Below are positions 25,601 to 37,114 of a stretch of 64,000 bases of DNA, in pieces (position 1 is the stretch's first letter; every line of letters starts with the position of its first letter). The translations under genes were made by a program, and so were the position numbers. This DNA comes from Staphylococcus epidermidis. Its GTDB lineage: Bacteria > Bacillota > Bacilli > Staphylococcales > Staphylococcaceae. The notes under the pieces were generated by a model, which did no database searches, was not told the DNA's origin, and saw only the letters and a list, made by a program, of their open reading frames with translations. The stretch covers positions 1,364,001 through 1,428,000 of the forward strand of contig NZ_AP019721.1 in assembly GCF_006742205.1 (NCBI RefSeq). Reading direction: 5' to 3'.

Positions 25601-28600
25601 AATGATAAACAAAAGCAAGCATTAAATGACTTAATTAATCATGCTCAAACTAAACAGCAAGTGGCAGAAATAATTGCACAAGCTAATAAGTTAAATAACG
25701 AAATGGGCACACTAAAAACACTCGTAGAAGAACAGTCAAACGTTCATCAACAAAGTAAATATATTAATGAAGATCCGCAAGTTCAAAATATTTATAATGA
25801 CTCCATTCAAAAAGGTCGAGAAATATTAAACGGCACTACAGATGATGTTTTAAACAACAATAAAATAGCAGATGCCATTCAAAACATTCATTTAACTAAA
25901 AACGATTTACATGGTGATCAAAAATTACAAAAAGCACAACAAGATGCAACCAATGAATTAAACTATTTAACAAATCTAAACAATTCTCAAAGACAAAGCG
26001 AGCATGATGAGATTAACTCTGCTCCTTCAAGAACTGAAGTTTCTAATGATTTAAATCATGCTAAAGCACTTAATGAAGCTATGCGTCAACTTGAGAATGA
26101 AGTTGCTCTTGAAAACAGTGTTAAAAAATTAAGCGACTTTATCAATGAAGATGAAGCGGCACAAAATGAATATAGTAATGCACTTCAAAAAGCTAAAGAC
26201 ATTATCAACGGCGTTCCAAGTAGCACTTTAGATAAAGCTACAATTGAAGATGCTTTATTAGAATTGCAAAATGCTAGAGAAAGTTTACATGGTGAGCAAA
26301 AACTTCAAGAGGCTAAAAATCAAGCTGTTGCTGAAATTGATAATTTACAAGCATTAAATCCTGGACAGGTTCTTGCTGAAAAAACATTAGTTAACCAAGC
26401 ATCAACCAAACCAGAAGTTCAAGAAGCCTTACAAAAAGCAAAAGAACTTAATGAAGCTATGAAAGCACTGAAAACTGAAATAAATAAAAAAGAACAAATC
26501 AAGGCTGATAGTAGATATGTAAATGCTGACAGTGGTCTTCAAGCAAATTACAATTCTGCGTTAAATTATGGTTCTCAAATTATTGCAACTACCCAACCAC
26601 CAGAGCTTAATAAAGATGTAATAAATAGAGCAACTCAAACGATTAAAACTGCTGAAAATAATTTAAATGGGCAATCTAAATTAGCAGAGGCTAAGTCAGA
26701 CGGAAATCAAAGCATCGAACATTTGCAAGGATTAACACAATCACAAAAAGATAAACAACATGATTTAATTAATCAAGCTCAAACTAAACAACAGGTAGAT
26801 GATATCGTAAATAACTCTAAACAATTAGATAACTCTATGAATCAACTACAACAAATTGTTAACAATGACAATACAGTAAAACAAAATAGTGATTTCATTA
26901 ATGAAGATTCCAGCCAACAGGATGCTTATAATCATGCAATTCAAGCAGCAAAAGATTTGATAACTGCTCATCCAACTATCATGGATAAAAATCAAATAGA
27001 TCAAGCTATTGAAAATATCAAACAAGCACTTAATGATTTACACGGTAGTAATAAACTATCAGAAGATAAAAAAGAAGCTTCAGAACAACTACAAAACCTT
27101 AATAGCTTGACGAACGGGCAAAAAGATACGATTTTAAATCATATTTTCAGTGCACCAACAAGAAGCCAAGTAGGAGAAAAAATTGCAAGTGCTAAACAAT
27201 TAAATAATACAATGAAAGCACTTAGAGATTCTATTGCTGATAATAATGAAATTTTACAAAGTAGTAAGTACTTCAATGAAGATTCTGAACAACAAAATGC
27301 TTATAATCAAGCCGTAAATAAAGCTAAAAATATAATTAATGATCAACCAACACCAGTAATGGCAAATGATGAGATTCAAAGTGTCCTAAATGAAGTTAAA
27401 CAAACTAAAGATAATTTACATGGTGATCAAAAACTTGCTAACGACAAGACAGATGCTCAAGCAACATTAAATGCGTTAAATTACTTAAATCAAGCGCAAA
27501 GAGGTAATCTTGAAACTAAAGTTCAAAACTCTAATTCTAGACCAGAAGTACAAAAAGTAGTTCAATTAGCAAATCAACTTAATGATGCGATGAAAAAATT
27601 AGATGATGCTTTAACTGGTAATGACGCAATAAAACAAACGAGTAATTATATTAATGAAGATACTTCTCAACAAGTTAACTTTGATGAGTATACAGATAGA
27701 GGTAAAAACATAGTTGCTGAACAAACAAATCCAAATATGTCTCCAACTAATATTAACACTATTGCTGATAAAATTACTGAAGCTAAAAACGATTTACATG
27801 GCGTACAAAAACTAAAACAAGCTCAACAACAGTCCATCAATACTATTAATCAAATGACTGGTCTAAACCAAGCTCAAAAAGAACAATTAAATCAAGAAAT
27901 TCAACAAACTCAAACCCGTTCTGAAGTACATCAAGTAATTAATAAAGCACAAGCTTTAAATGATTCAATGAATACTTTACGTCAAAGTATTACTGATGAA
28001 CATGAAGTTAAACAAACAAGTAACTACATCAATGAAACTGTTGGTAATCAAACTGCATATAACAATGCCGTTGATCGTGTAAAACAAATAATCAATCAAA
28101 CATCTAATCCAACTATGAATCCTTTAGAGGTGGAACGTGCAACATCAAATGTAAAAATTTCTAAAGATGCACTTCATGGTGAACGTGAATTGAATGACAA
28201 TAAAAATTCAAAAACTTTTGCAGTCAATCACTTAGATAACCTCAATCAAGCTCAAAAAGAAGCATTAACTCATGAAATTGAACAAGCAACTATAGTTTCA
28301 CAAGTAAATAATATCTATAACAAAGCGAAAGCTTTAAATAATGATATGAAAAAACTTAAAGATATCGTTGCTCAACAAGATAATGTGAGACAATCAAACA
28401 ATTATATAAACGAGGATAGTACACCTCAAAATATGTACAACGATACAATTAATCATGCACAATCAATCATTGATCAAGTAGCAAACCCTACGATGTCTCA
28501 TGACGAAATAGAGAATGCAATCAATAACATAAAGCATGCCATCAATGCACTCGATGGAGAACATAAATTACAACAAGCAAAAGAAAATGCAAACTTATTG

Positions 28601-31600
28601 ATTAATAGTTTAAACGATTTAAATGCACCACAAAGAGATGCCATAAATAGATTGGTTAATGAAGCTCAAACAAGAGAAAAAGTAGCTGAACAACTTCAAA
28701 GTGCTCAAGCTTTAAATGACGCTATGAAGCATTTAAGAAACAGCATTCAAAATCAATCATCCGTAAGACAAGAGAGCAAATATATTAATGCAAGTGATGC
28801 TAAAAAAGAGCAATATAATCACGCAGTTAGAGAAGTCGAAAATATTATCAATGAACAACATCCAACATTGGATAAAGAAATAATTAAGCAACTAACGGAT
28901 GGTGTAAATCAAGCGAATAATGACTTAAATGGCGTTGAATTATTAGATGCTGATAAGCAAAACGCACATCAATCGATACCTACATTGATGCACTTAAATC
29001 AAGCACAACAAAACGCATTAAATGAAAAAATTAATAACGCAGTTACCAGAACTGAAGTTGCGGCTATTATTGGCCAAGCAAAACTACTCGATCATGCTAT
29101 GGAGAATTTAGAAGAAAGTATCAAAGATAAAGAGCAAGTCAAACAGTCAAGTAACTATATTAATGAAGATTCTGATGTTCAAGAAACATACGATAACGCC
29201 GTTGATCATGTGACAGAAATACTTAATCAAACAGTAAATCCAACTTTATCTATTGAAGATATAGAGCATGCTATCAACGAAGTTAATCAAGCGAAAAAAC
29301 AACTCAGAGGTAAACAAAAACTTTATCAAACTATCGATTTAGCTGATAAAGAATTAAGTAAATTGGATGATTTAACATCACAACAAAGCAGTTCAATATC
29401 TAATCAAATATATACTGCTAAAACGAGAACAGAAGTTGCCCAAGCAATTGAAAAAGCAAAATCATTAAATCATGCAATGAAAGCACTTAACAAAGTATAT
29501 AAAAATGCAGATAAAGTGTTAGATAGTAGTCGATTCATTAACGAAGATCAACCTGAAAAAAAGGCGTATCAACAAGCTATAAATCATGTTGATTCAATCA
29601 TTCATAGACAAACAAATCCTGAAATGGATCCAACAGTAATCAATAGCATAACTCATGAACTCGAAACAGCTCAAAATAACTTACATGGTGATCAGAAACT
29701 TGCTCATGCACAACAAGATGCCGCTAATGTAATTAATGGTCTAATTCATCTTAATGTTGCTCAACGTGAGGTAATGATAAATACGAATACAAATGCTACA
29801 ACACGCGAAAAAGTTGCAAAGAACTTAGATAATGCTCAAGCTCTTGATAAAGCTATGGAAACACTACAACAAGTAGTTGCTCATAAAAATAATATATTGA
29901 ACGATAGTAAATATTTAAATGAAGATTCAAAATATCAACAACAATACGATCGAGTTATTGCTGATGCCGAACAACTACTTAATCAGACAACAAATCCAAC
30001 ATTAGAACCTTATAAAGTCGATATTGTTAAGGATAATGTCCTAGCTAACGAAAAAATACTATTTGGCGCAGAAAAACTATCATATGACAAATCAAATGCA
30101 AATGATGAAATTAAACATATGAATTATCTTAATAATGCACAAAAGCAATCTATAAAAGATATGATTTCTCACGCAGCATTAAGAACTGAAGTTAAACAAC
30201 TTCTGCAACAAGCTAAAATCCTTGATGAAGCCATGAAATCACTTGAAGATAAAACTCAAGTAGTGATTACAGATACTACTTTGCCTAATTACACTGAAGC
30301 TTCAGAGGATAAAAAGGAAAAAGTAGACCAAACTGTATCACATGCTCAAGCGATTATTGATAAAATAAATGGCTCAAATGTAAGTTTAGATCAAGTACGA
30401 CAAGCACTAGAACAATTAACTCAAGCATCAGAAAACCTCGATGGTGATCAGCGAGTTGAAGAAGCTAAAGTTCATGCTAATCAAACAATTGATCAATTAA
30501 CACATCTTAATTCATTACAACAACAAACTGCGAAAGAAAGTGTTAAAAACGCAACAAAACTAGAAGAAATCGCTACTGTTAGTAACAATGCTCAGGCATT
30601 AAACAAAGTAATGGGTAAATTAGAACAATTCATTAATCATGCTGATTCTGTTGAAAATAGTGATAATTATAGACAAGCCGACGACGACAAAATCATCGCT
30701 TATGATGAAGCACTTGAACATGGACAAGATATACAAAAAACTAACGCAACCCAAAATGAAACAAAACAAGCGTTACAACAATTAATATATGCAGAAACAT
30801 CGTTAAATGGTTTCGAAAGATTAAATCATGCTAGACCACGAGCTTTAGAATATATCAAATCACTAGAAAAAATAAACAATGCTCAAAAGTCTGCTTTAGA
30901 GGATAAAGTAACGCAATCGCATGATTTATTAGAATTAGAACATATTGTCAACGAGGGCACAAACCTCAATGACATTATGGGTGAATTAGCTAACGCAATC
31001 GTTAATAACTATGCTCCAACCAAAGCAAGTATAAATTATATTAACGCCGATAACCTACGCAAAGATAACTTTACTCAAGCTATCAACAATGCACGTGATG
31101 CACTCAACAAAACTCAAGGTCAGAACTTAGATTTCAATGCAATTGATACATTTAAAGATGATATATTCAAAACTAAAGATGCACTTAACGGTATTGAACG
31201 TTTAACAGCTGCAAAATCAAAAGCAGAAAAACTAATTGATAGTTTAAAATTTATTAATAAAGCTCAATTCACACATGCAAATGATGAAATTATGAATACT
31301 AATTCTATTGCACAATTGTCTAGAATCGTGAATCAAGCATTTGATTTAAATGATGCAATGAAATCTTTAAGAGATGAACTTAATAATCAAGCTTTTCCTG
31401 TCCAAGCAAGCTCAAATTATATAAATTCAGATGAAGATTTAAAACAACAATTTGACCATGCTTTAAGTAATGCTCGAAAAGTTCTTGCAAAAGAAAATGG
31501 TAAAAATTTAGATGAAAAACAAATTCAGGGACTCAAACAAGTGATTGAGGATACTAAAGATGCTTTAAATGGTATCCAACGTTTATCAAAAGCTAAAGCT

Positions 31601-34600
31601 AAAGCAATTCAATACGTACAATCTTTATCTTATATCAATGATGCACAGCGTCATATTGCTGAAAATAATATTCACAACTCTGATGATTTATCATCTTTAG
31701 CAAATACATTATCTAAAGCTAGTGATTTAGATAATGCAATGAAAGACTTACGAGATACTATAGAAAGTAATTCAACTTCTGTTCCAAATAGTGTGAATTA
31801 TATTAATGCTGATAAGAATTTACAAATTGAATTTGATGAGGCGCTACAACAAGCAAGTGCAACAAGTTCTAAAACTTCAGAAAATCCAGCAACGATTGAA
31901 GAAGTATTAGGTCTTAGTCAAGCCATTTACGATACAAAAAATGCATTAAATGGTGAACAACGACTTGCAACTGAGAAGAGCAAAGATCTAAAATTAATAA
32001 AAGGATTAAAAGATTTAAATAAAGCACAACTTGAAGATGTCACAAACAAGGTAAATTCAGCAAATACTTTAACAGAGTTATCTCAGCTCACTCAATCAAC
32101 GTTAGAATTAAACGATAAAATGAAATTATTGAGAGATAAGCTTAAAACTTTAGTAAATCCTGTTAAAGCAAGTTTAAATTATAGAAACGCTGATTATAAT
32201 TTAAAACGTCAATTTAACAAAGCTTTAAAAGAAGCTAAAGGCGTATTAAATAAAAATAGCGGTACAAATGTCAATATCAATGACATTCAACATCTTTTAA
32301 CACAAATAGATAATGCTAAAGACCAATTAAATGGTGAACGACGTCTAAAAGAACATCAACAAAAATCTGAAGTATTTATTATTAAAGAATTAGATATACT
32401 TAATAATGCTCAAAAAGCTGCAATAATTAATCAGATTAGAGCGTCTAAAGACATTAAAATAATTAATCAAATCGTTGATAATGCAATAGAATTAAATGAT
32501 GCTATGCAAGGTTTAAAAGAACATGTAGCTCAATTAACAGCAACTACAAAAGACAACATTGAATATTTAAATGCTGATGAAGACCATAAATTACAATATG
32601 ATTACGCTATCAACTTAGCGAATAATGTTCTTGACAAAGAAAACGGTACAAATAAAGACGCTAATATCATAATTGGAATGATTCAAAACATGGATGATGC
32701 TAGAGCACTTCTAAATGGAATTGAAAGACTTAAAGATGCTCAAACAAAAGCACATAATGACATTAAAGATACGCTCAAACGTCAACTTGATGAAATTGAA
32801 CACGCTAATGCAACATCAAATTCTAAAGCTCAAGCTAAACAAATGGTAAATGAGGAAGCTAGAAAAGCGCTTTCTAATATTAATGACGCAACATCAAATG
32901 ATTTAGTTAATCAAGCAAAAGATGAAGGGCAATCTGCAATTGAACACATACATGCAGATGAATTACCTAAAGCAAAACTAGATGCTAATCAAATGATTGA
33001 CCAAAAAGTTGAAGATATAAATCACTTAATTAGTCAAAATCCAAACTTATCAAATGAAGAAAAAAATAAACTAATATCTCAAATTAATAAGTTAGTAAAT
33101 GGAATTAAGAATGAAATTCAACAAGCTATAAACAAACAACAAATAGAAAATGCTACAACAAAACTAGATGAAGTCATTGAAACTACTAAAAAATTAATTA
33201 TCGCCAAAGCAGAAGCTAAACAAATGATAAAAGAGTTATCACAAAAGAAACGAGATGCAATAAATAACAACACTGATTTAACACCTTCTCAAAAGGCACA
33301 TGCTTTAGCAGATATTGATAAAACAGAAAAAGATGCACTTCAACATATCGAAAATTCTAATTCAATTGATGATATCAATAACAATAAAGAGCATGCATTT
33401 AATACTTTAGCTCATATCATTATTTGGGATACTGATCAGCAACCATTAGTTTTTGAACTACCTGAATTGAGCCTTCAAAATGCTCTAGTAACAAGTGAGG
33501 TGGTTGTTCACAGAGATGAAACTATTTCATTAGAATCTATAATTGGAGCTATGACTTTAACTGATGAACTTAAAGTCAATATTGTTTCATTACCGAACAC
33601 TGATAAAGTAGCTGATCACCTAACCGCTAAAGTTAAGGTTATTTTAGCTGATGGCTCATATGTCACTGTAAATGTTCCAGTCAAAGTTGTAGAAAAAGAA
33701 TTACAAATAGCTAAAAAGGATGCTATAAAAACAATTGATGTTCTGGTAAAACAAAAAATCAAAGATATAGATTCTAATAACGAATTAACGTCTACTCAAC
33801 GTGAAGATGCAAAAGCTGAAATTGAAAGATTGAAAAAGCAAGCCATCGATAAAGTGAATCATTCAAAATCGATTAAAGATATTGAAACAGTAAAACGAAC
33901 TGATTTTGAAGAAATAGATCAGTTTGATCCTAAACGCTTTACGCTAAATAAAGCTAAAAAGGATATCATTACTGATGTTAATACTCAAATCCAAAATGGT
34001 TTCAAAGAAATTGAAACAATAAAAGGTTTAACTTCTAATGAAAAAACTCAGTTTGATAAACAATTAACTGCACTACAAAAAGAATTTTTAGAAAAAGTCG
34101 AGCATGCTCATAATTTAGTAGAATTAAATCAATTACAACAAGAGTTTAATAATAGATATAAACATATTTTAAACCAAGCACATTTACTAGGTGAAAAACA
34201 TATAGCAGAACATAAATTAGGATATGTTGTAGTAAACAAAACTCAGCAAATACTAAATAATCAATCTGCTTCTTACTTTATAAAACAATGGGCACTTGAT
34301 AGAATTAAACAAATTCAACTAGAAACGATGAATTCAATTCGTGGTGCGCATACCGTACAAGATGTACACAAAGCATTATTACAAGGTATAGAGCAAATCT
34401 TGAAAGTAAATGTAAGTATTATAAATCAATCTTTCAACGATTCCTTGCATAACTTTAATTATCTTCATTCAAAATTTGATGCTAGATTAAGAGAAAAGGA
34501 TGTTGCAAACCATATCGTACAAACTGAAACATTCAAAGAAGTTCTAAAAGGAACGGGTGTTGAACCAGGTAAAATCAACAAAGAAACACAGCAACCAAAA

Positions 34601-35062
34601 CTTCATAAGAATGATAATGATAGCCTATTCAAACATTTAGTTGATAATTTCGGCAAAACTGTAGGTGTTATTACATTAACTGGTTTACTTTCTAGTTTCT
34701 GGTTAGTTTTGGCTAAAAGACGTAAAAAAGAAGAAGAAGAAAAACAATCGATAAAAAATCATCACAAAGATATTCGTCTTTCAGATACTGATAAAATAGA
34801 TCCAATTGTAATAACTAAGCGTAAAATAGATAAAGAAGAACAAATTCAAAACGATGACAAACATTCAATTCCAGTTGCTAAACATAAGAAATCTAAAGAA
34901 AAGCAATTGAGTGAAGAGGATATTCATTCAATCCCCGTCGTTAAGCGTAAACAAAACAGTGATAACAAAGATACAAAACAGAAGAAAGTTACTTCTAAAA
35001 AGAAGAAAACGCCTCAATCAACTAAAAAAGTTGTAAAAACCAAAAAGCGTTCTAAAAAGTAA
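4613..35062 (+). CDS. ebh: Giant extracellular matrix-binding protein Ebh/Embp
   Basis: From the TTG at 4613 the product is 10,149 aa. I prefer this start because AGGAG lies 11 nt upstream (4597-4601) and it places a YSIRK-type signal peptide ([12 protein letters not shown] at residues 10-21, likely cleavage ASA|DE after residue 39) at the N-terminus. The frame stays open upstream to an ATG at 4451, which would give 10,203 aa. Reading order: polar low-complexity region (about 40-190); a helical segment and the Ebh N-terminal region; Ig-like beta-rich repeats to about 2,520; FIVAR units (about 2,520-4,460); FIVAR-GA units (about 4,460-9,385); DUF1542-like helical stretches around a small beta-rich insert; a membrane helix (about 10,017-10,034); and a Lys-rich tail. 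There is no LPXTG motif. Family members bind fibronectin and other host matrix, support biofilm accumulation and affect osmotic and cell-wall resilience. The frame is intact, without internal stop codons. Confidence 0.97.
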   Translation: MNNRDKLQKFSIRKYAIGTFSTVIATLVFMGINTNHASADELNQNQKLIKQLNQTDDDDSNTHSQEIENNKQNSSGKTESLRSSTSQNQANARLSDQFKDTNETSQQLPTNVSDDSINQSHSEANMNNEPLKVDNSTMQAHSKIVSDSDGNASENKHHKLTENVLAESRASKNDKEKENLQEKDKSQQVHPPLDKNALQAFFDASYHNYRMIDRDRADATEYQKVKSTFDYVNDLLGNNQNIPSEQLVSAYQQLEKALELARTLPQQSTTEKRGRRSTRSVVENRSSRSDYLDARTEYYVSKDDDDSGFPPGTFFHASNRRWPYNLPRSRNILRASDVQGNAYITTKRLKDGYQWDILFNSNHKGHEYMYYWFGLPSDQTPTGPVTFTIINRDGSSTSTGGVGFGSGAPLPQFWRSAGAINSSVANDFKHGSATNYAFYDGVNNFSDFARGGELYFDREGATQTNKYYGDENFALLNSEKPDQIRGLDTIYSFKGSGDVSYRISFKTQGAPTARLYYAAGARSGEYKQATNYNQLYVEPYKNYRNRVQSNVQVKNRTLHLKRTIRQFDPTLQRTTDVPILDSDGSGSIDSVYDPLSYVKNVTGTVLGIYPSYLPYNQERWQGANAMNAYQIEELFSQENLQNAARSGRPIQFLVGFDVEDSHHNPETLLPVNLYVKPELKHTIELYHDNEKQDRKEFSVSKRAGHGVFQVMSGTLHNTVGSGILPYQQEIRIKLTSNEPIKDSEWSITGYPNTLTLQNAVGRTNNATEKNLALVGHIDPGNYFITVKFGDKVEQFEIRSKPTPPRIITTANELRGNPNHKPEIRVTDIPNDTTAKIKLVMGGTDGDHDPEINPYTVPENYTVVAEAYHDNDPSKNGVLTFRSSDYLKDLPLSGELKAIVYYNQYVQSNFSNSVPFSSDTTPPTINEPAGLVHKYYRGDHVEITLPVTDNTGGSGLRDVNVNLPQGWTKTFTINPNNNTEGTLKLIGNIPSNEAYNTTYHFNITATDNSGNTTNPAKTFILNVGKLADDLNPVGLSRDQLQLVTDPSSLSNSEREEVKRKISEANANIRSYLLQNNPILAGVNGDVTFYYRDGSVDVIDAENVITYEPERKSIFSENGNTNKKEAVITIARGQNYTIGPNLRKYFSLSNGSDLPNRDFTSISAIGSLPSSSEISRLNVGNYNYRVNAKNAYHKTQQELNLKLKIVEVNAPTGNNRVYRVSTYNLTNDEINKIKQAFKAANSGLNLNDNDITVSNNFDHRNVSSVTVTIRKGDLIKEFSSNLNNMNFLRWVNIRDDYTISWTSSKIQGRNTDGGLEWSPDHKSLIYKYDATLGRQINTNDVLTLLQATAKNSNLRSNINSNEKQLAERGSNGYSKSIIRDDGEKSYLLNSNPIQVLDLVEPDNGYGGRQVSHSNVIYNEKNSSIVNGQVPEANGASAFNIDKVVKANAANNGIMGVIYKAQLYLAPYSPKGYIEKLGQNLSNTNNVINVYFVPSDKINPSITVGNYDHHTVYSGETFKNTINVNDNYGLNTVASTSDSAITMTRNNNELVGQAPNVTNSINKIVKVKATDKSGNESIVSFTVNIKPLNEKYRITTSSSNQTPVRISNIQNNANLSIEDQNRVKSSLSMTKILGTRNYVNESNNDVRSQVVSKVNRSGNNATVNVTTTFSDGTTNTITVPVKHVLLEVVPTTRTTVRGQQFPTGKGTSPNDFFSLRTGGPVDARIVWVNNQGPDINSNQIGRDLTLHAEIFFDGETTPIRKDTTYKLSQSIPKQIYETTINGRFNSSGDAYPGNFVQAVNQYWPEHMDFRWAQGSGTPSSRNAGSFTKTVTVVYQNGQTENVNVLFKVKPNKPVIDSNSVISKGQLNGQQILVRNVPQNAQVTLYQSNGTVIPNTNTTIDSNGIATVTIQGTLPTGNITAKTSMTNNVTYTKQNSSGIASNTTEDISVFSENSDQVNVTAGMQAKNDGIKIIKGTNYNFNDFNSFISNIPAHSTLTWNEEPNSWKNNIGTTTKTVTVTLPNHQGTRTVDIPITIYPTVTAKNPVRDQKGRNLTNGTDVYNYIIFENNNRLGGTASWKDNRQPDKNIAGVQNLIALVNYPGISTPLEVPVKVWVYNFDFTQPIYKIQVGDTFPKGTWAGYYKHLENGEGLPIDGWKFYWNQQSTGTTSDQWQSLAYTRTPFVKTGTYDVVNPSNWGVWQTSQSAKFIVTNAKPNQPTITQSKTGDVTVTPGAVRNILISGTNDYIQASADKIVINKNGNKLTTFVKNNDGRWTVETGSPDINGIGPTNNGTAISLSRLAVRPGDSIEAIATEGSGETISTSATSEIYIVKAPQPEQVATHTYDNGTFDILPDNSRNSLNPTERVEINYTEKLNGNETQKSFTITKNNNGKWTINNKPNYVEFNQDNGKVVFSANTIKPNSQITITPKAGQGNTENTNPTVIQAPAQHTLTINEIVKEQGQNVTNDDINNAVQVPNKNRVAIKQGNALPTNLAGGSTSHIPVVIYYSDGSSEEATETVRTKVNKTELINARRRLDEEISKENKTPSSIRNFDQAMNRAQSQINTAKSDADQVIGTEFATPQQVNSALSKVQAAQNKINEAKALLQNKADNSQLVRAKEQLQQSIQPAASTDGMTQDSTRNYKNKRQAAEQAIQHANSVINNGDATSQQINDAKNTVEQAQRDYVEAKSNLRADKSQLQSAYDTLNRDVLTNDKKPASVRRYNEAISNIRKELDTAKADASSTLRNTNPSVEQVRDALNKINTVQPKVNQAIALLQPKENNSELVQAKKRLQDAVNDIPQTQGMTQQTINNYNDKQREAERALTSAQRVIDNGDATTQEITSEKSKVEQAMQALTNAKSNLRADKNELQTAYNKLIENVSTNGKKPASIRQYETAKARIQNQINDAKNEAERILGNDNPQVSQVTQALNKIKAIQPKLTEAINMLQNKENNTELVNAKNRLENAVNDTDPTHGMTQETINNYNAKKREAQNEIQKANMIINNGDATAQDISSEKSKVEQVLQALQNAKNDLRADKRELQTAYNKLIQNVNTNGKKPSSIQNYKSARRNIENQYNTAKNEAHNVLENTNPTVNAVEDALRKINAIQPEVTKAINILQDKEDNSELVRAKEKLDQAINSQPSLNGMTQESINNYTTKRREAQNIASSADTIINNGDASIEQITENKIRVEEATNALNEAKQHLTADTTSLKTEVRKLSRRGDTNNKKPSSVSAYNNTIHSLQSEITQTENRANTIINKPIRSVEEVNNALHEVNQLNQRLTDTINLLQPLANKESLKEARNRLESKINETVQTDGMTQQSVENYKQAKIKAQNESSIAQTLINNGDASDQEVSTEIEKLNQKLSELTNSINHLTVNKEPLETAKNQLQANIDQKPSTDGMTQQSVQSYERKLQEAKDKINSINNVLANNPDVNAIRTNKVETEQINNELTQAKQGLTVDKQPLINAKTALQQSLDNQPSTTGMTEATIQNYNAKRQKAEQVIQNANKIIENAQPSVQQVSDEKSKVEQALSELNNAKSALRADKQELQQAYNQLIQPTDLNNKKPASITAYNQRYQQFSNELNSTKTNTDRILKEQNPSVADVNNALNKVREVQQKLNEARALLQNKEDNSALVRAKEQLQQAVDQVPSTEGMTQQTKDDYNSKQQAAQQEISKAQQVIDNGDATTQQISNAKTNVERALEALNNAKTGLRADKEELQNAYNQLTQNIDTSGKTPASIRKYNEAKSRIQTQIDSAKNEANSILTNDNPQVSQVTAALNKIKAVQPELDKAIAMLKNKENNNALVQAKQQLQQIVNEVDPTQGMTTDTANNYKSKKREAEDEIQKAQQIINNGDATEQQITNETNRVNQAINAINKAKNDLRADKSQLENAYNQLIQNVDTNGKKPASIQQYQAARQAIETQYNNAKSEAHQILENSNPSVNEVAQALQKVEAVQLKVNDAIHILQNKENNSALVTAKNQLQQSVNDQPLTTGMTQDSINNYEAKRNEAQSAIRNAEAVINNGDATAKQISDEKSKVEQALAHLNDAKQQLTADTTELQTAVQQLNRRGDTNNKKPRSINAYNKAIQSLETQITSAKDNANAVIQKPIRTVQEVNNALQQVNQLNQQLTEAINQLQPLSNNDALKAARLNLENKINQTVQTDGMTQQSIEAYQNAKRVAQNESNTALALINNGDADEQQITTETDRVNQQTTNLTQAINGLTVNKEPLETAKTALQNNIDQVPSTDGMTQQSVANYNQKLQIAKNEINTINNVLANNPDVNAIKTNKAEAERISNDLTQAKNNLQVDTQPLEKIKRQLQDEIDQGTNTDGMTQDSVDNYNDSLSAAIIEKGKVNKLLKRNPTVEQVKESVANAQQVIQDLQNARTSLVPDKTQLQEAKNRLENSINQQTDTDGMTQDSLNNYNDKLAKARQNLEKISKVLGGQPTVAEIRQNTDEANAHKQALDTARSQLTLNREPYINHINNESHLNNAQKDNFKAQVNSAPNHNTLETIKNKADTLNQSMTALSESIADYENQKQQENYLDASNNKRQDYDNAVNAAKGILNQTQSPTMSADVIDQKAEDVKRTKTALDGNQRLEVAKQQALNHLNTLNDLNDAQRQTLTDTINHSPNINSVNQAKEKANTVNTAMTQLKQTIANYDDELHDGNYINADKDKKDAYNNAVNNAKQLINQSDANQAQLDPAEINKVTQRVNTTKNDLNGNDKLAEAKRDANTTIDGLTYLNEAQRNKAKENVGKASTKTNITSQLQDYNQLNIAMQALRNSVNDVNNVKANSNYINEDNGPKEAYNQAVTHAQTLINAQSNPEMSRDVVNQKTQAVNTAHQNLHGQQKLEQAQSSANTEIGNLPNLTNTQKAKEKELVNSKQTRTEVQEQLNQAKSLDSSMGTLKSLVAKQPTVQKTSVYINEDQPEQSAYNDSITMGQTIINKTADPVLDKTLVDNAISNISTKENALHGEQKLTTAKTEAINALNTLADLNTPQKEAIKTAINTAHTRTDVTAEQSKANQINSAMHTLRQNISDNESVTNESNYINAEPEKQHAFTEALNNAKEIVNEQQATLDANSINQKAQAILTTKNALDGEEQLRRAKENADQEINTLNQLTDAQRNSEKGLVNSSQTRTEVASQLAKAKELNKVMEQLNHLINGKNQMINSSKFINEDANQQQAYSNAIASAEALKNKSQNPELDKVTIEQAINNINSAINNLNGEAKLTKAKEDAVASINNLSGLTNEQKTKENQAVNGAQTRDQVANKLRDAEALDQSMQTLRDLVNNQNAIHSTSNYFNEDSTQKNTYDNAIDNGSTYITGQHNPELNKSTIDQTISRINTAKNDLHGVEKLQRDKGTANQEIGQLGYLNDPQKSGEESLVNGSNTRSEVEEHLNEAKSLNNAMKQLRDKVAEKTNVKQSSDYINDSTEHQRGYDQALQEAENIINEIGNPTLNKSEIEQKLQQLTDAQNALQGSHLLEEAKNNAITGINKLTALNDAQRQKAIENVQAQQTIPAVNQQLTLDREINTAMQALRDKVGQQNNVHQQSNYFNEDEQPKHNYDNSVQAGQTIIDKLQDPIMNKNEIEQAINQINTTQTALSGENKLHTDQESTNRQIEGLSSLNTAQINAEKDLVNQAKTRTDVAQKLAAAKEINSAMSNLRDGIQNKEDIKRSSAYINADPTKVTAYDQALQNAENIINATPNVELNKATIEQALSRVQQAQQDLDGVQQLANAKQQATQTVNGLNSLNDGQKRELNLLINSANTRTKVQEELNKATELNHAMEALRNSVQNVDQVKQSSNYVNEDQPEQHNYDNAVNEAQATINNNAQPVLDKLAIERLTQTVNTTKDALHGAQKLTQDQQAAETGIRGLTSLNEPQKNAEVAKVTAATTRDEVRNIRQEATTLDTAMLGLRKSIKDKNDTKNSSKYINEDHDQQQAYDNAVNNAQQVIDETQATLSSDTINQLANAVTQAKSNLHGDTKLQHDKDSAKQTIAQLQNLNSAQKHMEDSLIDNESTRTQVQHDLTEAQALDGLMGALKESIKDYTNIVSNGNYINAEPSKKQAYDAAVQNAQNIINGTNQPTINKGNVTTATQTVKNTKDALDGDHRLEEAKNNANQTIRNLSNLNNAQKDAEKNLVNSASTLEQVQQNLQTAQQLDNAMGELRQSIAKKDQVKADSKYLNEDPQIKQNYDDAVQRVETIINETQNPELLKANIDQATQSVQNAEQALHGAEKLNQDKQTSSTELDGLTDLTDAQREKLREQINTSNSRDDIKQKIEQAKALNDAMKKLKEQVAQKDGVHANSDYTNEDSAQKDAYNNALKQAEDIINNSSNPNLNAQDITNALNNIKQAQDNLHGAQKLQQDKNTTNQAIGNLNHLNQPQKDALIQAINGATSRDQVAEKLKEAEALDEAMKQLEDQVNQDDQISNSSPFINEDSDKQKTYNDKIQAAKEIINQTSNPTLDKQKIADTLQNIKDAVNNLHGDQKLAQSKQDANNQLNHLDDLTEEQKNHFKPLINNADTRDEVNKQLEIAKQLNGDMSTLHKVINDKDQIQHLSNYINADNDKKQNYDNAIKEAEDLIHNHPDTLDHKALQDLLNKIDQAHNELNGESRFKQALDNALNDIDSLNSLNVPQRQTVKDNINHVTTLESLAQELQKAKELNDAMKAMRDSIMNQEQIRKNSNYTNEDLAQQNAYNHAVDKINNIIGEDNATMDPQIIKQATQDINTAINGLNGDQKLQDAKTDAKQQITNFTGLTEPQKQALENIINQQTSRANVAKQLSHAKFLNGKMEELKVAVAKASLVRQNSNYINEDVSEKEAYEQAIAKGQEIINSENNPTISSTDINRTIQEINDAEQNLHGDNKLRQAQEIAKNEIQNLDGLNSAQITKLIQDIGRTTTKPAVTQKLEEAKAINQAMQQLKQSIADKDATLNSSNYLNEDSEKKLAYDNAVSQAEQLINQLNDPTMDISNIQAITQKVIQAKDSLHGANKLAQNQADSNLIINQSTNLNDKQKQALNDLINHAQTKQQVAEIIAQANKLNNEMGTLKTLVEEQSNVHQQSKYINEDPQVQNIYNDSIQKGREILNGTTDDVLNNNKIADAIQNIHLTKNDLHGDQKLQKAQQDATNELNYLTNLNNSQRQSEHDEINSAPSRTEVSNDLNHAKALNEAMRQLENEVALENSVKKLSDFINEDEAAQNEYSNALQKAKDIINGVPSSTLDKATIEDALLELQNARESLHGEQKLQEAKNQAVAEIDNLQALNPGQVLAEKTLVNQASTKPEVQEALQKAKELNEAMKALKTEINKKEQIKADSRYVNADSGLQANYNSALNYGSQIIATTQPPELNKDVINRATQTIKTAENNLNGQSKLAEAKSDGNQSIEHLQGLTQSQKDKQHDLINQAQTKQQVDDIVNNSKQLDNSMNQLQQIVNNDNTVKQNSDFINEDSSQQDAYNHAIQAAKDLITAHPTIMDKNQIDQAIENIKQALNDLHGSNKLSEDKKEASEQLQNLNSLTNGQKDTILNHIFSAPTRSQVGEKIASAKQLNNTMKALRDSIADNNEILQSSKYFNEDSEQQNAYNQAVNKAKNIINDQPTPVMANDEIQSVLNEVKQTKDNLHGDQKLANDKTDAQATLNALNYLNQAQRGNLETKVQNSNSRPEVQKVVQLANQLNDAMKKLDDALTGNDAIKQTSNYINEDTSQQVNFDEYTDRGKNIVAEQTNPNMSPTNINTIADKITEAKNDLHGVQKLKQAQQQSINTINQMTGLNQAQKEQLNQEIQQTQTRSEVHQVINKAQALNDSMNTLRQSITDEHEVKQTSNYINETVGNQTAYNNAVDRVKQIINQTSNPTMNPLEVERATSNVKISKDALHGERELNDNKNSKTFAVNHLDNLNQAQKEALTHEIEQATIVSQVNNIYNKAKALNNDMKKLKDIVAQQDNVRQSNNYINEDSTPQNMYNDTINHAQSIIDQVANPTMSHDEIENAINNIKHAINALDGEHKLQQAKENANLLINSLNDLNAPQRDAINRLVNEAQTREKVAEQLQSAQALNDAMKHLRNSIQNQSSVRQESKYINASDAKKEQYNHAVREVENIINEQHPTLDKEIIKQLTDGVNQANNDLNGVELLDADKQNAHQSIPTLMHLNQAQQNALNEKINNAVTRTEVAAIIGQAKLLDHAMENLEESIKDKEQVKQSSNYINEDSDVQETYDNAVDHVTEILNQTVNPTLSIEDIEHAINEVNQAKKQLRGKQKLYQTIDLADKELSKLDDLTSQQSSSISNQIYTAKTRTEVAQAIEKAKSLNHAMKALNKVYKNADKVLDSSRFINEDQPEKKAYQQAINHVDSIIHRQTNPEMDPTVINSITHELETAQNNLHGDQKLAHAQQDAANVINGLIHLNVAQREVMINTNTNATTREKVAKNLDNAQALDKAMETLQQVVAHKNNILNDSKYLNEDSKYQQQYDRVIADAEQLLNQTTNPTLEPYKVDIVKDNVLANEKILFGAEKLSYDKSNANDEIKHMNYLNNAQKQSIKDMISHAALRTEVKQLLQQAKILDEAMKSLEDKTQVVITDTTLPNYTEASEDKKEKVDQTVSHAQAIIDKINGSNVSLDQVRQALEQLTQASENLDGDQRVEEAKVHANQTIDQLTHLNSLQQQTAKESVKNATKLEEIATVSNNAQALNKVMGKLEQFINHADSVENSDNYRQADDDKIIAYDEALEHGQDIQKTNATQNETKQALQQLIYAETSLNGFERLNHARPRALEYIKSLEKINNAQKSALEDKVTQSHDLLELEHIVNEGTNLNDIMGELANAIVNNYAPTKASINYINADNLRKDNFTQAINNARDALNKTQGQNLDFNAIDTFKDDIFKTKDALNGIERLTAAKSKAEKLIDSLKFINKAQFTHANDEIMNTNSIAQLSRIVNQAFDLNDAMKSLRDELNNQAFPVQASSNYINSDEDLKQQFDHALSNARKVLAKENGKNLDEKQIQGLKQVIEDTKDALNGIQRLSKAKAKAIQYVQSLSYINDAQRHIAENNIHNSDDLSSLANTLSKASDLDNAMKDLRDTIESNSTSVPNSVNYINADKNLQIEFDEALQQASATSSKTSENPATIEEVLGLSQAIYDTKNALNGEQRLATEKSKDLKLIKGLKDLNKAQLEDVTNKVNSANTLTELSQLTQSTLELNDKMKLLRDKLKTLVNPVKASLNYRNADYNLKRQFNKALKEAKGVLNKNSGTNVNINDIQHLLTQIDNAKDQLNGERRLKEHQQKSEVFIIKELDILNNAQKAAIINQIRASKDIKIINQIVDNAIELNDAMQGLKEHVAQLTATTKDNIEYLNADEDHKLQYDYAINLANNVLDKENGTNKDANIIIGMIQNMDDARALLNGIERLKDAQTKAHNDIKDTLKRQLDEIEHANATSNSKAQAKQMVNEEARKALSNINDATSNDLVNQAKDEGQSAIEHIHADELPKAKLDANQMIDQKVEDINHLISQNPNLSNEEKNKLISQINKLVNGIKNEIQQAINKQQIENATTKLDEVIETTKKLIIAKAEAKQMIKELSQKKRDAINNNTDLTPSQKAHALADIDKTEKDALQHIENSNSIDDINNNKEHAFNTLAHIIIWDTDQQPLVFELPELSLQNALVTSEVVVHRDETISLESIIGAMTLTDELKVNIVSLPNTDKVADHLTAKVKVILADGSYVTVNVPVKVVEKELQIAKKDAIKTIDVLVKQKIKDIDSNNELTSTQREDAKAEIERLKKQAIDKVNHSKSIKDIETVKRTDFEEIDQFDPKRFTLNKAKKDIITDVNTQIQNGFKEIETIKGLTSNEKTQFDKQLTALQKEFLEKVEHAHNLVELNQLQQEFNNRYKHILNQAHLLGEKHIAEHKLGYVVVNKTQQILNNQSASYFIKQWALDRIKQIQLETMNSIRGAHTVQDVHKALLQGIEQILKVNVSIINQSFNDSLHNFNYLHSKFDARLREKDVANHIVQTETFKEVLKGTGVEPGKINKETQQPKLHKNDNDSLFKHLVDNFGKTVGVITLTGLLSSFWLVLAKRRKKEEEEKQSIKNHHKDIRLSDTDKIDPIVITKRKIDKEEQIQNDDKHSIPVAKHKKSKEKQLSEEDIHSIPVVKRKQNSDNKDTKQKKVTSKKKKTPQSTKKVVKTKKRSKK
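12178..17990 (+). repeat. FIVAR repeat block within ebh
   Basis: Two helical module types recur. One carries a KKPASI...Y signature (9 instances by eye) and the other a GMTQ..NNY signature (14 instances), usually alternating and joined by phrases such as NNGDAT and ALNNAKS. This makes about 23 FIVAR units of about 80-90 residues. In Embp this block has been assigned fibronectin-binding activity. Two units contain an RRGDTNN segment (RGD at 14246-14254 and 16787-16795). The count is by eye and depends on how partial units are treated. Confidence 0.85.
18000..32760 (+). repeat. FIVAR-GA repeat block within ebh
   Basis: A unit of about 126 residues (about 378 nt) recurs about 39 times across 14.7 kb. 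Each has the skeleton NLN.AQ, then LN.AM..L, then S.YINED, then NP.L....I, then LHG..KL. This is the FIVAR plus GA (albumin-binding-like three-helix) combination known from Embp. The core units are very regular. The last units, from about 30,260 on, are more divergent: the S.YINED element becomes NYTEAS or YRQADDD, and segments such as KENGKN appear. Copy number is estimated by period, not by alignment. Confidence 0.85.
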
Positions 35063-35080
35063 AATATATCTTTAACACAG

Positions 35081-35118
35081 AACAAGCCCGGGACTTAATG
35101 TCCCAGGCTTGTTTTTTG
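35081..35118 (+). terminator. Intrinsic terminator of ebh
   Basis: A 14-nt arm (35081-35094) pairs with 35100-35113 at 13 of 14 positions around a 5-nt TTAAT loop, and a T run follows. It lies 18 nt after the ebh stop codon. The GCCCGGGAC/GTCCCAGGC core belongs to a hairpin type that recurs in this window. Confidence 0.93.
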
Positions 35119-35233
35119 TTAACCATCGATAATTCAGTACAAACATATTATAATAAGCTTTTCAAAGCCGAAATCTTATTGGTAAGGTTGAACAAACAAT
35201 TAAATACGTAACATATCATATTAACACTTTAGA

Positions 35234-35629
35234 TTATTGTGATGTAAGTTTGTATAGTGTTTGTTGAGCAAGTTGATTCGCTTCTTTATTTTGCTTTCGT
35301 GGAATCCATCTCACAAACATCAAATCAAAACTTTGCTCTAAGATTTCTATGTTTTCAAAATAAACTTTAAACTTAGCATTTTTAACTTTACCTTGCATCA
35401 TACTATCTTCAATTAATTTTGAATCAGTATAAAGTAACGCGTTAGATACTTTTAATTCGCGTGCATGTTCCAAAGCGTGTAACATTGCTGCCCATTCTGC
35501 ACTATGATTATCCATTTTACCTAAATCATGGGTAAATGTATATCTTTGTGAATTTTCTTTAATAATAATCGCACAAGCACTTCGGCCGGGATTTCCTTTA
35601 GTCGCAGCATCAAAATATATTTTAGCCAT
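35234..35629 (-). CDS. RNase HI-like protein
   Basis: The 131-aa product has the RNase H fold signature. Three of the four catalytic acids are recognisable: the Asp of YFDAATKGNPG (D7), the Glu of NHSAEWAAM (about residue 45) and the Asp of LYTDSKL (about residue 68). In the last motif, usually NKEAD.LA, the Asp is replaced by Asn (NKEANQLA). The first motif is also altered after the Asp, with DA in place of DG and GRSA in place of GPGG. RNase HI cleaves RNA in RNA-DNA hybrids, and this variant may be less active or specialised. A GAGGAG ribosome site precedes the ATG. On the complementary strand upstream, TACAAT near 35678 may be the -10 element. Confidence 0.85.
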   Translation of the reverse strand: MAKIYFDAATKGNPGRSACAIIIKENSQRYTFTHDLGKMDNHSAEWAAMLHALEHARELKVSNALLYTDSKLIEDSMMQGKVKNAKFKVYFENIEILEQSFDLMFVRWIPRKQNKEANQLAQQTLYKLTSQ

Positions 35630-35719
35630 TACTTTTACTCCTCTTCAGAATTGTCTACTCACTAAAATGTATCTATTCTATTGTATCAAACTAAAAAGAC
35701 AAAGCACTAAAAATTAAAT

Positions 35720-35764
35720 CAAAAACAAACAGAACCTAAGATAACATATATACTTCAGGTTCTG
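35720..35764 (-). terminator. Probable leftward terminator of the queuosine-precursor transporter gene
   Basis: CAGAACCT (35730-35737) pairs with AGGTTCTG (35757-35764), with an additional AAG/CTT inner stem. Read leftward, the stem is followed by a T-rich tail, TTTGTTTTTG. It lies between the transporter and the RNase HI-like gene, so the latter probably has its own promoter. Confidence 0.6.
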
Positions 35765-35953
35765 CTAACAAATAGGGCATTGATGTCTAAATTTAGCCCT
35801 TTTATTAAGATTTATTTAACTTTGGTCGTAGGTCCTATCATTGAGAATTTCGCTCGAAAATTCTACGGACAAACCAAATTGAATTTCGAAGCTAGTTCAG
35901 CACATGGAACTCTGATTCGCTTTTGTATAACTATATTTCTGATACAATAAATA
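35765..35953. other. Gene-free stretch with nested inverted repeats
   Basis: No plausible gene is seen. The stretch holds AGGGC/GCCCT (35774-35800), an AGAATTTCG/CGAAAATTCT hairpin (35844-35864) flanked by GTCC/GGAC, and AGTTC/GAACT near 35894-35913. The GAATTTCG...CGAAATTC style recalls repeated intergenic elements known in staphylococci. It could be the 3' untranslated region of the leftward transporter gene or a degenerate repeat. Confidence 0.35.
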
Positions 35954-36658
35954 TCAATACCCATTATCTAGTTGTTCTATCTTTCCTTTTCGATATAGTG
36001 ACTTAGCGATATATCCAAATGGTACATTAAAAATAGTTGACACTAGTTTTAACAAGTAAGTGGTAATAAATATTTCAAAAACAGCAGTACCAGGCATAGT
36101 ACCAATAAAAGCAATTGAAACAAATAAACCGGTATCAATGATAGAACTTAAAATGGTACTACCATATGCTCTAATAAAAAAGGTCTTATCAGAGCTAAAT
36201 ATCTTTTTAATCATACTGAATATAAATACATCAATATGTTGGCCTATGATATAAGCAATAATGGAACCTATAGCAATTCTAGGAACTAAATCAAAAATCA
36301 TTTTTAATGAGTTTTGCGCATTGTCTACTGGAGCAGGAATAAAATGCAATGACATTTGCATGACTATAATCATTACTAAGGTAGAAGAGAAACCAAGCCA
36401 CACCGCTCTTTTAGCAACTTTACGACCATAGATGTCATTTAATATATCAGTAGCTAAATATATAGAAGCAAACATGACATTTCCAAGTGTAGCCGTAATA
36501 CCAAAAATATGAACCGCTTTTATGACCTGTATATTAGCGATAATCGTTCCTATTGCTACCCAAGCAATTAGTCCTTGTTTACCAAAACAGCGATACATCA
36601 GTACCATTAAAGCGAATGTAACAATAAATGACGCAATACCAAATATTTCATTATACAT
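35954..36658 (-). CDS. Queuosine precursor transporter (VUT family, YhhQ/QPTR-like)
   Basis: The 234-aa product is an integral membrane protein with about six hydrophobic helices. It has the hallmarks of the VUT/YhhQ family, including the conserved LATDILNDIYGRKVAKRAVWLG segment (split here: LATDILNDIYG then RKVAKRA) after the second or third helix and a late SSIIDTGLFV helix. Family members import queuosine precursors (preQ0, preQ1 or queuine) for tRNA wobble modification. The call is strengthened by a preQ1-I riboswitch directly upstream, whose 3' end overlaps the AGGAGG ribosome site 8 nt before the ATG. The gene is monocistronic and leftward, with its own promoter at 36721-36749. Confidence 0.93.
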   Translation of the reverse strand: MYNEIFGIASFIVTFALMVLMYRCFGKQGLIAWVAIGTIIANIQVIKAVHIFGITATLGNVMFASIYLATDILNDIYGRKVAKRAVWLGFSSTLVMIIVMQMSLHFIPAPVDNAQNSLKMIFDLVPRIAIGSIIAYIIGQHIDVFIFSMIKKIFSSDKTFFIRAYGSTILSSIIDTGLFVSIAFIGTMPGTAVFEIFITTYLLKLVSTIFNVPFGYIAKSLYRKGKIEQLDNGY

Positions 36659-36666
36659 ATAACTTT

Positions 36667-36705
36667 CCTCCTAAATTTTGTTAAAGCGGGTGTTTAGAAA
36701 CCGCC
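36667..36705 (-). promoter_or_regulatory. preQ1-I riboswitch
   Basis: Read leftward, the leader is GGCGG-TTTCTAAACA-CCCGCT-TT-AACAAAA-TTTTAGGAGG. GGCGG pairs with CCGCU to form P1, and the CA(C)CC ligand-binding cytosine segment is in the expected place. The A-rich AACAAAA tail, which folds back in the class I pseudoknot, runs directly into the ribosome site. This matches the compact preQ1-I consensus and lies immediately upstream of a queuosine-precursor transporter. Ligand binding would sequester the ribosome site and switch transporter translation off. Confidence 0.85.
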
Positions 36706-36720
36706 AAAATTAACTATACT

Positions 36721-36749
36721 ATTTTACTTAAAATTCATCTTTAATGCAA
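36721..36749 (-). promoter_or_regulatory. Promoter of the queuosine-precursor transporter
   Basis: On the minus strand, TTGCAT (-35, 36744-36749), a 17-nt spacer and TAAAAT (-10, 36721-36726) form a good sigma-A promoter. The predicted start near 36714 places the riboswitch aptamer close to the 5' end of the transcript. Confidence 0.65.
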
Positions 36750-36850
36750 TGCTAAAAAAGAAGAGTAAATAAATAATAACTTAAACCAACGTCTAAGTTA
36801 TCAGTTTTCTCAAAACTAAAATTGATTATTTCAAATTCCCAACTTATAAA

Positions 36851-36859
36851 TGCTATAAT
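36851..36859 (+). promoter_or_regulatory. Extended -10 promoter of the zinc-finger/NifU-N/brxA cluster
   Basis: TGCTATAAT is a perfect TATAAT (36854-36859) with the TGn extension. No good -35 is visible at 16-18 nt. It lies 49 nt before the first start codon of the three-gene cluster. Confidence 0.6.
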
Positions 36860-36908
36860 ACAAACATGTGAAATGGGTATAAATATAAATAGTCTATAGC
36901 TAAGGGAA

Positions 36909-37103
36909 GTGAAAGCTATACTCACTAATACAGAACAACAAGCAATTCAACACATCGACCAATTGATGAATATTTATTGTCACCAATGTCCATTAAAAAA
37001 GCACAATAGAAAAACTCACGGTAAAACACAAGCACATCATTTTTGTATAAATGAATGTACGGTCGGTAAACAAATTAAACAAATTGGTAATGAGTTACAA
37101 TAG
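36909..37103 (+). CDS. Small zinc-finger domain protein
   Basis: The 64-aa product carries a Cys/His array: YCHQCPL (CxxC), a His-rich middle (KTHGKTQAHHF) and CINEC (CxxxC). This fits the small Firmicutes zinc-finger family of unknown function (DUF2602-like). The GTG at 36909 is used, but the AAGGGA ribosome site is very close to it, so the exact start is uncertain. It is followed after 11 nt by the NifU-N gene and then brxA. The cluster suggests a thiol- or metal-related role, but no function is established. Confidence 0.75.
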   Translation: MKAILTNTEQQAIQHIDQLMNIYCHQCPLKKHNRKTHGKTQAHHFCINECTVGKQIKQIGNELQ

Positions 37104-37114
37104 GAGGATGTCAC

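Noticed and set aside
11738..30304. Several minus-strand open frames of 60-80 codons inside ebh, some hydrophobic
   Set aside because: They are shadows of the repetitive, biased ebh codons, recur at matching positions in repeat units and lack ribosome sites.
12178..32760. Regularly spaced repeats as a possible CRISPR array
   Set aside because: The period is about 250-380 nt, the units are diverged and in frame with one protein, and no cas genes are present.
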